Shown here piece by piece: positions 8,574 to 16,907 of a stretch of 35,720 nucleotides of DNA; positions within the stretch are counted from its first letter, which is position 1, and each line of letters starts with the position of its first letter. Position numbers and translations under genes: made by a program. Below the pieces are notes generated by a model. The model did no database searches, was not told where the DNA came from, and worked only from the letters and a program-made list of their open reading frames with translations. Origin of the DNA: CAYMEV01 sp964431655 [NCBI: uncultured bacterium] (GTDB taxonomy: Bacteria > CAYMEV01); assembly GCA_964431655.1 (NCBI GenBank), contig CAYSKJ010000013.1:1-35720 (forward strand), given 5' to 3'.

Positions 8574-9431
8574 CTAAATGCTTAACGTTTTTATGTCTAT
8601 GTCATTCCCATGAAGTTCAATGCAGTTATAAAGGCCGTCCCTTATGCTGGGGCCCAGGACGAAGTGAATATTTCCCACCCTCTTATAGCATGATGTCTTC
8701 GGGTGCTTGTGCCCGTAAAGGACAAGGTTTACCCCCATATCACCGAGGTATGAAACAAAGGTTCTTGAGTTCCTTATCCTGGGCAGTGCCATATTCCGGA
8801 TAAAGGTATCGTTTCTGTGGGTTATGGGATGATGGTGAAGAAGTATAATCTTGTAGAGACCGCTGTATTCCGGGTTTTTCAGAACATCCCTGAGCCACAG
8901 GAGCTGTTTTTTTGATACCTCACCCTTGGATGATATGGTTGCATATTCCAGGGCTGAAAGTGGCCTCTTCATCCCCTGCACAAAAGAGGTGGAATCAAAT
9001 CCTATGACGCAGTATCCTGACTCCCGGAACACCTGTATATAGTTCCCCCGGGGGATATTGAAAAAACTGTAGAAGTTCAGTTTGTCACGGTTGGGGAGGT
9101 TGTCATGGTTGCCGGGTATTATGCTGAAGCTGGAATTCAGGCTGGCCTGCAGCTCCAGAAGAGCGCTCTTTCCCAGAAGAAACTCATTGTAGTTGCTTGT
9201 CTGAGTAAGGTCGCCGGTGAAGACCAGGTGACTGTAATCCTGCCCTTTTAGTGCATTTTTAAGAAGAAAAAGATTGTGGTTTTTTTCCTTTCTGGTGAAA
9301 AAAATCCTCATTCTTTTTGAGATATTGTAATAGGGTCGGAGCATGCTCCTCTCCCGGTATATCATATCATTCAGGTTGCCTGACAGGGAGAAAATATGGC
9401 TGTCTGATATATGCAATATTTTGAGGTTCAT
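8574..9431 (-). CDS. Calcineurin-like metallophosphoesterase
   Basis: This 285-aa cytosolic protein has the full dinuclear metallophosphoesterase motif set: D-x-H (Asp10, His12), GD (Gly73, Asp74), GNHD (107-110), a His cluster at 199-201 and GHKH (240-243). No signal peptide is visible. The family includes cyclic-nucleotide phosphodiesterases and lipid-A pyrophosphatases; the substrate cannot be read from the sequence. It is monocistronic, convergent with the TPR gene and divergent from pilin cassette A. The ribosome site is weak. Confidence 0.85.
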   Translation of the reverse strand: MNLKILHISDSHIFSLSGNLNDMIYRERSMLRPYYNISKRMRIFFTRKEKNHNLFLLKNALKGQDYSHLVFTGDLTQTSNYNEFLLGKSALLELQASLNSSFSIIPGNHDNLPNRDKLNFYSFFNIPRGNYIQVFRESGYCVIGFDSTSFVQGMKRPLSALEYATISSKGEVSKKQLLWLRDVLKNPEYSGLYKIILLHHHPITHRNDTFIRNMALPRIRNSRTFVSYLGDMGVNLVLYGHKHPKTSCYKRVGNIHFVLGPSIRDGLYNCIELHGNDIDIKTLSI

Positions 9432-9500
9432 AATTTAGCTTCTCTGTTAATAGAATATTAGCATAAATAAAAAAAAAATCAAAAAAAATCAAATTAAATA

Positions 9501-9529
9501 TTGACTCGCTATGATACAGTCAGTATATT
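9501..9529 (+). promoter_or_regulatory. Sigma-70-type promoter of pilin cassette A
   Basis: TTGACT (9501-9506) and TATATT (9524-9529) are separated by 17 bp. Transcription would start near 9536, which excludes the upstream ATG at 9535 and supports the prepilin start at 9568. Confidence 0.7.
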
Positions 9530-9567
9530 TTTAAATGGAGATGTTTTACAGGAAGGAGGATTATGCC

Positions 9568-10059
9568 ATGAGAATAATCTACAGCAAAGGCTTCGGGCTC
9601 GTTGAGGTGCTGATCGCCCTGCTGCTTTTTACAATAGGGATTCTGGCCATATCCAATATATTTCCCCTTTCTGTCAGGAATGTTGAAACATCCCAGGATA
9701 TACTTATAGCCTCGGAGATTATGACAGGCACCATCGAGCTCCTGAACCAGCCCTCCAACCCGGTTCAGACAGCCCTTGCCAGCGGTGCCGTACAGAACAC
9801 TTTTCAGAGGATAAGGGAACTGGAGGGCTTTATAGTTCCCAATATCGCAGGCTATAATGATAACTCCAATCCCCTGATACCCCGTTATACCAATTTTGAA
9901 CGTCAGATACTGGTTACCCGCATGCCGGATGATCCCGACTACGGGCCGAGGGTCAGGGTTGTTGTAACAGTCAGGTGGACAGATACTACAGGCAGGCAGA
10001 GGACCATGTCCATGCCGGCGGTAATTGACCTGAACAAGGCTGTCTATCTGGGAGTTTAA
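9568..10059 (+). CDS. PilV-like minor prepilin, cassette A
   Basis: A 163-aa type IV pilin-like protein. A short basic leader ends in Gly, followed by FGLVEVLIALLLF with Glu at +5, the class III signal cut by prepilin peptidase, and then the hydrophobic alpha-1 helix. The start at 9568 is chosen over 9535 because AGGAAGGAGG (9550-9559) lies 8 nt before it and it leaves a normal short leader. It resembles the cassette B protein at 14276 along its length (FPLSVRNVETSQD versus FPLSLQNVQTSQD; both carry VRWTD/IRWND near the end). Its likely role is in the tip complex of a type IV pilus or type II-secretion-like pseudopilus, together with the next genes. I use PilV as a position-based label, not proven orthology. 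Confidence 0.85.
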   Translation: MRIIYSKGFGLVEVLIALLLFTIGILAISNIFPLSVRNVETSQDILIASEIMTGTIELLNQPSNPVQTALASGAVQNTFQRIRELEGFIVPNIAGYNDNSNPLIPRYTNFERQILVTRMPDDPDYGPRVRVVVTVRWTDTTGRQRTMSMPAVIDLNKAVYLGV

Positions 10060-10098
10060 TCCCTCTAAATCAAAAAACCATAGGGGGTTATTTTTTTT

Positions 10099-12207
10099 AT
10101 GGTTAGTCGTTATAAAAAAGGCTTTATGCTGGTTACCGTGCTTTTGGTACTGCTTCTTCTTGCAGTGCTTTCAGTCGGTATCCTATATCTTTCCTCCACA
10201 GGCATTCAAAGGACATCGGCCTATACTGACACGGGCATTTCCTATGTTAACGCCCTTTCGGGCGCAAATATGGTATCGGCTTTCTTCCAGACCATTAACA
10301 GGACACCGCCCTGGCCTGCAGGCGAAGAATTCCAGAACCTTCCCGCCGAGCTCCAGGCACCTTACCCCGTTTCAGTTACAGGAACCGATGGAACACCTGC
10401 AGTTATAGGAGAGTTTGAGGTTTTATCCATTGAGAGGCTCCTCGGAAGCAACGGACCCAATGTAGTTCCCCAGGACTTCGAGGTTATGATAGCCGGCAGG
10501 TCAGCAGGCCCTCAGGGTGACATGTCCAATGAGGTTCTGATGAGGATGCGGCTCAGGGTGGAGGCAGACACCTTTACCCGATGGGTTTATTTCCTTAATA
10601 CCCACCCAAGCGATATATGGTGGATAGGCACCAATGACAAGGTAGGAAGGGGCACCAGGCTTCACGGCCCGGTCCATTTCAATGAGAAGACCAACCTTTA
10701 CAATACCGCAGGCTGGTACTTCGACCCCGAGGACCCGATCTTCGTCTCCTGGGATTATGGAAGGACACCTAACCTGAGCGTTGTTGCCGACGGAAACTTC
10801 ACCAATACCTTCCGCTGGGGTTCCAAGCCCCTGAACAAGTGGAACTATGATGAGCAGTACCGGGATTACCTCTGGGGTTCTTCAGGCAATCTCAATGAAG
10901 GATGGTTCGGCGTTGCAGGGTGGGCAAACCAGGACCTTGGGATTACCTACGGGGGGTGGAACCAGATAAACAACAACCCGGAATATGTCAATTTCCCGAC
11001 CAGGGATGATACTGAGGCCATAAGGAACCAGATATGGAACGGGGATCCGGAATCAAAGCCTCCCCAGAATCCCAACGGAGGTTATCAGCCGGCACCGGAT
11101 CACAATCCCGAGTGCGTTGTTATTCCAGATCCTTCCAGGCAGGACGGGGGCATATTCATCTACGGCGATGTGTCCATGCATTTTGAAGCACTGGATTCAG
11201 GCCTTACCGACGGCAATGGAAACAAGGTCTATAATAACCAGATAATTATTGAACAGCCTCCCTACCAGGCGGCTGTAAGCGCAAAGAACCTTCTTTTCCG
11301 CTGGACCATTGATATTGAAAGGGATGAAGAGGGAAACCCGGTTAGGATGACCAGGAGATTCTACAAGCTTACCTATAACAAGAACAACGAGATCTCCAAT
11401 GTTGAGCAGGTTCCGGTTTTCAGGAATTCAAGCCAGATGGAAGAGATTTTCGACGGCCCCTTCAATGATGAGGGCCTGGGTATCTATGTTGACGGCAATA
11501 TCGGCTGGATAGACAACGGGGATACCGATAAATTCTGGCTATCCCAGAAAGGCCAGGGTATAACCCTGTCAAACGAAAAGTCAAAACAGCAGTGGGCCAA
11601 GGACAGGAGCATAAGGGGGCTTTCCGGCGAGACCTACGGCAGGATTACCATCTATACATCCATGGATGTGGTTATTTCTGACAATTTTGTCTTCAAGGAT
11701 TACCAGGTGCCAATGAGCCCTGATTTTACACCCTATGACTACAGCCAGGTCCAGTATGTAAACGGAATAGTTGCAAGGAATGTGGCAATATTTCCATTTT
11801 TCTATGATCCGGAGGACGGTGTATCCAGGAACTTCGACACACCCTTCTATGTTGATGCCGGCATAATCTGCACCGGCCTCAGCCAGTCAGGAGGTTCCAG
11901 CAACAGGACCCACGGATCCATGGGGAATATGCTCTATTTCAAGAATTTCGGGACTCCATCGTCAAATCTGCCTACGGCCCTGAACGGACCTGACCCGCTG
12001 GACGGGACCTACCAGAAGGGAAGATTTTTCCTCAGGGGCTCCTATGCGGCCAATAACAGGACAGCCTTCGGGACCATGAGCTCCACCTATCTTCAGGGCA
12101 TGACCCACAGCTGGTATTATGACCTCAGGTTCCGAATCATGACTCCTCCCTTCTATCCCCAGGCAGGGCTCAGGGCAAGGATATTTGAACTTTCAAAGGT
12201 AAACTGA
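10099..12207 (+). CDS. Giant PilX/GspK-like prepilin, cassette A
   Basis: The 702-aa protein starts with a prepilin signal: KKG followed by FMLVTVLL and a long hydrophobic helix. The usual +5 Glu is Thr, as in GspK-type tip pseudopilins that lack Glu5. The rest is a large extracytoplasmic domain rich in Asn, Gly and aromatic residues, with GGIFIYGDVSM (about 350-360) and GIYVDGNIGW, both shared with cassette B. At about 700 aa it is around twice the usual GspK size. GGGGG at 10083-10087 is separated from the ATG by 11 nt including a run of eight T. It is probably membrane-inserted and assembled at the tip of a pilus or pseudopilus; ligand unknown. Confidence 0.75.
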   Translation: MVSRYKKGFMLVTVLLVLLLLAVLSVGILYLSSTGIQRTSAYTDTGISYVNALSGANMVSAFFQTINRTPPWPAGEEFQNLPAELQAPYPVSVTGTDGTPAVIGEFEVLSIERLLGSNGPNVVPQDFEVMIAGRSAGPQGDMSNEVLMRMRLRVEADTFTRWVYFLNTHPSDIWWIGTNDKVGRGTRLHGPVHFNEKTNLYNTAGWYFDPEDPIFVSWDYGRTPNLSVVADGNFTNTFRWGSKPLNKWNYDEQYRDYLWGSSGNLNEGWFGVAGWANQDLGITYGGWNQINNNPEYVNFPTRDDTEAIRNQIWNGDPESKPPQNPNGGYQPAPDHNPECVVIPDPSRQDGGIFIYGDVSMHFEALDSGLTDGNGNKVYNNQIIIEQPPYQAAVSAKNLLFRWTIDIERDEEGNPVRMTRRFYKLTYNKNNEISNVEQVPVFRNSSQMEEIFDGPFNDEGLGIYVDGNIGWIDNGDTDKFWLSQKGQGITLSNEKSKQQWAKDRSIRGLSGETYGRITIYTSMDVVISDNFVFKDYQVPMSPDFTPYDYSQVQYVNGIVARNVAIFPFFYDPEDGVSRNFDTPFYVDAGIICTGLSQSGGSSNRTHGSMGNMLYFKNFGTPSSNLPTALNGPDPLDGTYQKGRFFLRGSYAANNRTAFGTMSSTYLQGMTHSWYYDLRFRIMTPPFYPQAGLRARIFELSKVN

Positions 12208-12211
12208 TAAT

Positions 12212-12946
12212 TTGAGCAGAAAATGCGTCATAATTGCGGGAATAGCAGTTTTACTGCTATTCCCCATTTTTTTGCACTCTGATATAATCATAGATGATGA
12301 AGGCAGGGTTGTTGTTGCCGATGAAGCACCTGTTGAAGAGGATGACTGGGCAAGCTTCTATGATGATGAAAAGCCCGAAGAAGAAATCAAAGGGCCTTAT
12401 GTTGACCAGCTTGCCATAAAGATTGACGTTGTATACCCTGCAAGCTATGACCCCCTGAATGAAGCGCCTGAGATAATAATAAAGACCATCTCGCCCTTTT
12501 TCACCAACTGCTTTTTTTATATAAAGATTCCTGACCAGAACAGCTATGACATATTAAGCAGTTCTGAAGACCAGTCCCTCCGCAGAGAGGAAATGTCCGG
12601 AAAAAGGAAAATATACCACCAGCAGTTTAATGTAACAATCCCGAAATATTACCTGGGAGGGGATATAAGCTTCTACATCACAGCCACCAGCCTTATCGGC
12701 AGGGAAGCCAGCTTCGGTTCCCCAAAATCCCCGATACTGATAAAGGTGGAAGAAAGTGAGAAATGGATATCTACAGGGGTGCAGGTAGTATTTTTCTTTA
12801 CGGTTGTGCTCCTGGGGGCATTGTTTATAAAAAAGGTCACAGGCCCTAAAAAAGAAGAAAAAAAGGCCCCGGCCCGCAGGAGAATGCCCCGGAGGCCTGC
12901 AGTAAAGAGGGATGAAGAATATACTGAGAGGGACAGGCTCCTCTGA
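12212..12946 (+). CDS. Single-pass membrane protein with acidic outer and basic inner ends, cassette A only
   Basis: The family is not recognised. The 244-aa protein has an N-terminal signal peptide or anchor, then an acidic stretch (about 25-65), a beta-rich middle, a membrane helix at about 187-208, and a strongly basic Lys/Arg/Pro tail. It looks like a type I membrane protein with a cytosolic basic tail. The start is TTG, 4 bp after the stop of the giant prepilin, with only a weak AAAGG upstream; no in-frame ATG offers a better start. Its coupling to the prepilin suggests a role in that system. Cassette B has no equivalent. Confidence 0.7.
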   Translation: MSRKCVIIAGIAVLLLFPIFLHSDIIIDDEGRVVVADEAPVEEDDWASFYDDEKPEEEIKGPYVDQLAIKIDVVYPASYDPLNEAPEIIIKTISPFFTNCFFYIKIPDQNSYDILSSSEDQSLRREEMSGKRKIYHQQFNVTIPKYYLGGDISFYITATSLIGREASFGSPKSPILIKVEESEKWISTGVQVVFFFTVVLLGALFIKKVTGPKKEEKKAPARRRMPRRPAVKRDEEYTERDRLL

Positions 12947-12975
12947 TACCCCCTCAACCTTTTTTACATTATATA

Positions 12976-14097
12976 TTATGGGTAATAGGGTTTACCCAGC
13001 TGGTTGGTAGGCTTGTATGTCATTCCCTTTACTGTGATTACCGTATGGTGGGTTTCCTCCACATATCTGGCCAGGTCTGTCAGGGTAACCGGATCAATAT
13101 CCGCCGGGCTGTCCTCATCGCCCCTGAGCATCTCATCGCTTCTGACAGAAAGCATTAATTCAACAACAACTGGAAAATTACTGTTGCTGAGAACCTCCCC
13201 TTTAAGGTCGCTGGTCCTGCTTCCGTCAAACATGAGGTAATCCACCTGCAGATTGGTGATATTGTCCGAGACTATAAAAACCTCCCGGTTGTTTATCCTC
13301 TTGGCAAGGTGCCTTATGGGGGTATTGGGGTCCCTCGGGTTGGGCTGGTTGCTCTCAAGGATAAAATACTCTATCTTCCCTGCATTAGGGCTGGTGCCGA
13401 GCAGATATACCGCTGAGTTTGAAAAATAGTTGCGGGTCAGGTCTCCTGTACCGAAGCTGTCACTGGCAATCTCAACAGTGTTTCCGCTTATCCTTGATAT
13501 GGTGAACATTTCGGAAAGAATGCTGTTTGAGATGCTTGCGTACAGTATGGCAAAGACAGGCCTTTCAGCCGTACTGGCCAGATAGCAGGCAAAGTCCGAA
13601 GCATCAGCCACATCAAGAGTATTGGAGCCGGATACATAATTTACTGTCAGGTTCTGGGGACCGATGGGGCCTGCATTGGGATTGCACCCCAGTATCCCCA
13701 GCTGCTGGGGCGGTGCCATGGTAGTAAAGGCGATCACATCGGTTCCTGCAGGTATGGTGCCTATGGGGGTGCCGGACAGGTTTGAGACATTCTGGGAGGC
13801 TGTCAGATCATCATGGCATCCATTGGTGTCAAAACCGTAATTTATGCTGGTGCTGACCGGGTTATTGGGTATTACAATTCCCTGGGACACGTATCTTCCC
13901 GCCTCCTGTATATCCAGCTTCATGATGGAAAGTGCCTGGGTCACATTTATGCTGATATCATCAAGATTGCGCGAGACCTGGGTGGTCCTGAAGGAGCTTC
14001 TCATGGCAAGCATTACCCCGGCTGAGATAAAACCGAATATTACTATTGATATTAGAAGCTCTATAAGGCTGAAACCTGAGTTTTTTTGAAATTTCAT
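12976..14097 (-). CDS. PilW-like minor prepilin, cassette A (convergent)
   Basis: The 373-aa protein begins with a leader ending in Gly, then FSLIELLISIVIF (Glu at +5), a canonical prepilin signal. The long C-terminal part shares blocks with the cassette B protein: NPRDPNTPIRHLAKRINNRE, SDNITNLQ, and a C-terminal TVKGMTYKP stretch. CAGGAGT lies 10 nt before the ATG. It is on the opposite strand, converging on the other cassette genes with a 29-bp gap and no clear hairpin between them. Its likely role is as a minor pilin in the tip complex. Confidence 0.8.
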   Translation of the reverse strand: MKFQKNSGFSLIELLISIVIFGFISAGVMLAMRSSFRTTQVSRNLDDISINVTQALSIMKLDIQEAGRYVSQGIVIPNNPVSTSINYGFDTNGCHDDLTASQNVSNLSGTPIGTIPAGTDVIAFTTMAPPQQLGILGCNPNAGPIGPQNLTVNYVSGSNTLDVADASDFACYLASTAERPVFAILYASISNSILSEMFTISRISGNTVEIASDSFGTGDLTRNYFSNSAVYLLGTSPNAGKIEYFILESNQPNPRDPNTPIRHLAKRINNREVFIVSDNITNLQVDYLMFDGSRTSDLKGEVLSNSNFPVVVELMLSVRSDEMLRGDEDSPADIDPVTLTDLARYVEETHHTVITVKGMTYKPTNQLGKPYYP

Positions 14098-14134
14098 CTT
14101 TAATTACTCCTGTTTTTTTAAACTTACAGTATTA

Positions 14135-14163
14135 AATATACAATGCAAAAATCAATAATTCAA
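14135..14163 (-). promoter_or_regulatory. Candidate promoter for PilW-like gene A
   Basis: On the minus strand TTGAAT (plus 14158-14163) and TATATT (plus 14135-14140) are spaced 17 bp apart. It is back to back with the cassette B promoter, in a 178-bp AT-rich divergent region. Confidence 0.5.
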
Positions 14164-14202
14164 TTATTTTTGGAAATATTTTTTATATATTAAATGTTGA
14201 TA

Positions 14203-14230
14203 TTGACATTGAGGGTAAATGATATATATT
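14203..14230 (+). promoter_or_regulatory. Sigma-70-type promoter of pilin cassette B
   Basis: A perfect TTGACA (14203-14208) and TATATT (14225-14230) are separated by 16 bp, about 45 bp upstream of the PilV-like start. It resembles the cassette A promoter (TTGACT, 17 bp, TATATT). Confidence 0.65.
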
Positions 14231-14275
14231 TTATACTCAGAGGATTGTTTATTAAATTTAGCAGGGAGATGAAGA

Positions 14276-14770
14276 ATGAAATCGAGAAAGAACGCCCTTA
14301 CACTTGTGGAGGTGCTGGTAGCCATACTTGTGTTTTCCATAGGAGTTATAGCAGTAATTACCCTTTTCCCCTTATCCCTTCAGAATGTGCAGACATCCCA
14401 GGATCTGCTTATAGCTACCGAGCTTGCAGCTTCCACCGTTGAGTACTTCAACCAGCCTGTTAATGATATACAGGCAGCCATACTGACCAGCGCTATACTC
14501 CGGGGTTTCATGCCCATAAAGGATACGAACGCCGGGGGAAGGGCCATTGTACCCAATACGCAGATGTATGTCTATCTGGGGGATGAAACCCTCATTGAGC
14601 GCTATATAGGCTATGAGAGGGCTATAGATGTGCGCCAGCTCCCTGCGGATGCTGATTTTACCGAGAGGCACCTTTTGCGCGTTACCATACGCTGGAATGA
14701 TTCACGGGGAAGAGCCAGGGAATTTACGACTTCCAGCATTATTTTTACTAATAAAAGGGTTTATAATTAA
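14276..14770 (+). CDS. PilV-like minor prepilin, cassette B
   Basis: A 164-aa paralogue of the protein at 9568. The N-terminus is a short basic leader, then LTLVEVLVAILVF with Glu at +5. The residue before the predicted cut is Ala instead of the usual Gly (KNA then LTLVEV). AGGGAG (14263-14268) lies 7 nt before the ATG. The globular part keeps FPLSLQNVQTSQDLLIATEL, which parallels the A copy. The giant prepilin follows after 29 bp. Confidence 0.83.
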   Translation: MKSRKNALTLVEVLVAILVFSIGVIAVITLFPLSLQNVQTSQDLLIATELAASTVEYFNQPVNDIQAAILTSAILRGFMPIKDTNAGGRAIVPNTQMYVYLGDETLIERYIGYERAIDVRQLPADADFTERHLLRVTIRWNDSRGRAREFTTSSIIFTNKRVYN

Positions 14771-14799
14771 AATATTAACTGATTAAGGAGGTTAATTTT

Positions 14800-16836
14800 A
14801 TGTGCAGTGATAAAAGAAAGGGCTTTGCCCTGGTTACGGTTCTGCTCATGCTGGTGCTTTTGCTTATTCTGTCCCTGGGGATTATTGTCAGCTCCTGGAC
14901 AGGCATACAGAGGAGCTCTGCCTTCCAGGACAGCAATGTGAGCTATATTAACGCCATGACAGGTGTAAATATGGTAGTATCCTTTTTTGAAAGGCTTAAT
15001 GACCCCCCGGAATGGGCCACATCAACAGGGGACCTGGGGGATGTCCTGCCCAGTTTCCCGGCTTCCCTGCGTAATGACTATACCCTGAACTACCAGTCAT
15101 CCCAGGGCACCTATACCGCCGGGATTTTCCGCGTCCTGTCCGCCGAGAGGATAGGGGGCGTCGCAGGTGACCTGCCCCAGGATTTTGAGGTTGTGGTGGG
15201 CGGTTACCTTCTTGAGGACGGCAATCCTGTCAATGAATCAAGGATAAGGACCAGGATAAGGATTGCGCCGGAGATAGAGTTTGCCTATTTCATGCATGAT
15301 GTCCCCAGCAATACCTTCTGGGTAAGCTCGGTTCCCACCCAGACAGTACCCACCACCCGTTTCTACGGCAGGGTCCACAGCAACGGCTCGGTAACCACGA
15401 CAGCAGACGGCACTCAGTCCGTACTTAATCCCGAAGACCCGGTCTTCAATGACTGGGGCGACCTGGGCTATGCGTCCATTCTTTCAGTCTACAGGGGGGC
15501 TACCCCAAAGCCCCTTACATTTCACGGGTCAGGGATAGATGACTGGGATTTCTCTCCGGGGCTGTACCCCTATGACTGGGACCATCCCGAGAATCCCAAT
15601 AAGGACTGGTACGGTCTTGTCGGCGCGGCCGACCCGGATTCCCGGATAACCTTCGGCGGGTTCGGCGGAAGCCCTACCGAGATAGACCTGGATGCAGACT
15701 ATATCCCCTTCCCGACTTTGAACGAAGACCTTCGTACCCTTGTTTACGACGGGGATTCCAGCACCACGGTTCCCAAACCCCCCCTGGCCAGCGATTCTCC
15801 TGAGAGGGTTCTTATCCCCGATGCCTCCAGGCCCGAGGGCGGAATATTCATATACGGGGATTCAGCCCTTACCTTCCGCTCCGGAGACTTTGTGGGCCAT
15901 GATTCGGACGGAAATGAGGTATGGAATACAATACTCACCGTTGAACAGCCCAACCTGAAAAATAACAAGGAGCTTCTGATATGGGTAATCGAGCTTGTAA
16001 GGGATTCTGAGGGCAATATTACAAAGGTTACCAGGGATTTTTACAAAAACAAGGTACTGCCCCCCAATCATATCCAGCACTATGAATACTCGGGCAATAT
16101 AGGCCTGGGGGGCCTGGCCATCTATGTTGACGGCAATATAGGCATTGCTGAGCCTTCGCCGGGGACCTATGTAGGTATAAGCAATTTTGGAAAAAAACCC
16201 GGGGACGGTATAGCAAAAATCGAAGTCCCCTATATTGAGGACCAGATATTCAAGGGACTCAGCGGACAGACCTACGGCCTTCTTACCATTGCCGCATCCT
16301 ATGATATACTTATTACGGGCGACCTGACCTATTCGGGCATTGTCGTTCCGGAAGACCTTGATGATTATACCAATGATTTCTTTAAAAACCTCCACAGCCT
16401 CAACGGGCTCATATGCAGGAATACCTTCGTGGTCCCTGAGCATTTTCTTTCAGATGCCCCCGACGTAAGGTCAAGGGAGGTCAATGCATTTGTCTTTGCC
16501 ACCGGCCTTGATGTTTCGGACCCTGATCCCAAGACGAGGGACAGGGGGGTCTTTGCAAATATAGTTTACTACAACAATGTAGGCAATACCAAGGGGACAA
16601 AGATAGGGTTCTCCAACGGCAACTGGGACAAGATTATCCACGGCCAGATGGTTGCCAAGGGGGCTGTCATCAATTATGAAATGGGAGTAATGACCATTAA
16701 ACAGACAGATCAGGACGGCATGTATGAGAGATACTACTTTGACAAGAGGCTGAGCATAATCAAGCCCAAGTACATGCCTGGAACCAACCAGGGCTCCCTG
16801 ATCTTTGAATGGGTCAGGCTGAGCCAGGCGACATAA
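14800..16836 (+). CDS. Giant PilX/GspK-like prepilin, cassette B
   Basis: A 678-aa paralogue of the protein at 10099. The signal is RKG then FALVTVLLMLVLLL, again with Thr in place of Glu at +5. Shared landmarks are TGIQRSSAF near the helix end, RPEGGIFIYGDSAL, GLAIYVDGNIG, FKGLSGQTYG and a late FVFATGLD/ICTGLSQ region. AAGGAGG is 8 nt before the ATG. It ends at a strong bidirectional terminator. It is probably a GspK-class tip subunit; the large ectodomain has no function I recognise. Confidence 0.75.
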   Translation: MCSDKRKGFALVTVLLMLVLLLILSLGIIVSSWTGIQRSSAFQDSNVSYINAMTGVNMVVSFFERLNDPPEWATSTGDLGDVLPSFPASLRNDYTLNYQSSQGTYTAGIFRVLSAERIGGVAGDLPQDFEVVVGGYLLEDGNPVNESRIRTRIRIAPEIEFAYFMHDVPSNTFWVSSVPTQTVPTTRFYGRVHSNGSVTTTADGTQSVLNPEDPVFNDWGDLGYASILSVYRGATPKPLTFHGSGIDDWDFSPGLYPYDWDHPENPNKDWYGLVGAADPDSRITFGGFGGSPTEIDLDADYIPFPTLNEDLRTLVYDGDSSTTVPKPPLASDSPERVLIPDASRPEGGIFIYGDSALTFRSGDFVGHDSDGNEVWNTILTVEQPNLKNNKELLIWVIELVRDSEGNITKVTRDFYKNKVLPPNHIQHYEYSGNIGLGGLAIYVDGNIGIAEPSPGTYVGISNFGKKPGDGIAKIEVPYIEDQIFKGLSGQTYGLLTIAASYDILITGDLTYSGIVVPEDLDDYTNDFFKNLHSLNGLICRNTFVVPEHFLSDAPDVRSREVNAFVFATGLDVSDPDPKTRDRGVFANIVYYNNVGNTKGTKIGFSNGNWDKIIHGQMVAKGAVINYEMGVMTIKQTDQDGMYERYYFDKRLSIIKPKYMPGTNQGSLIFEWVRLSQAT

Positions 16837-16858
16837 AGCGCCAGACCGCCAATGATAA

Positions 16859-16887
16859 AAAAAGGCCGGCATTATGCCGGCCTTTTT
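16859..16887. terminator. Bidirectional intrinsic terminator between giant prepilin B and PilW-like B
   Basis: A 13-bp perfect stem, AAAAAGGCCGGCA (16859-16871) with TGCCGGCCTTTTT (16875-16887), closes on a 3-nt loop. It has an A-tract on one side and a T-tract on the other, so it can act for both converging genes. Confidence 0.92.
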
Positions 16888-16907
16888 AATTTATCCTGTT
16901 TAATATC

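Noticed and set aside
15862-16443. 193-codon open frame on the minus strand inside giant prepilin B
   Set aside because: It has no ribosome site, lies wholly antisense to a well-supported gene and shows no recognisable motifs.
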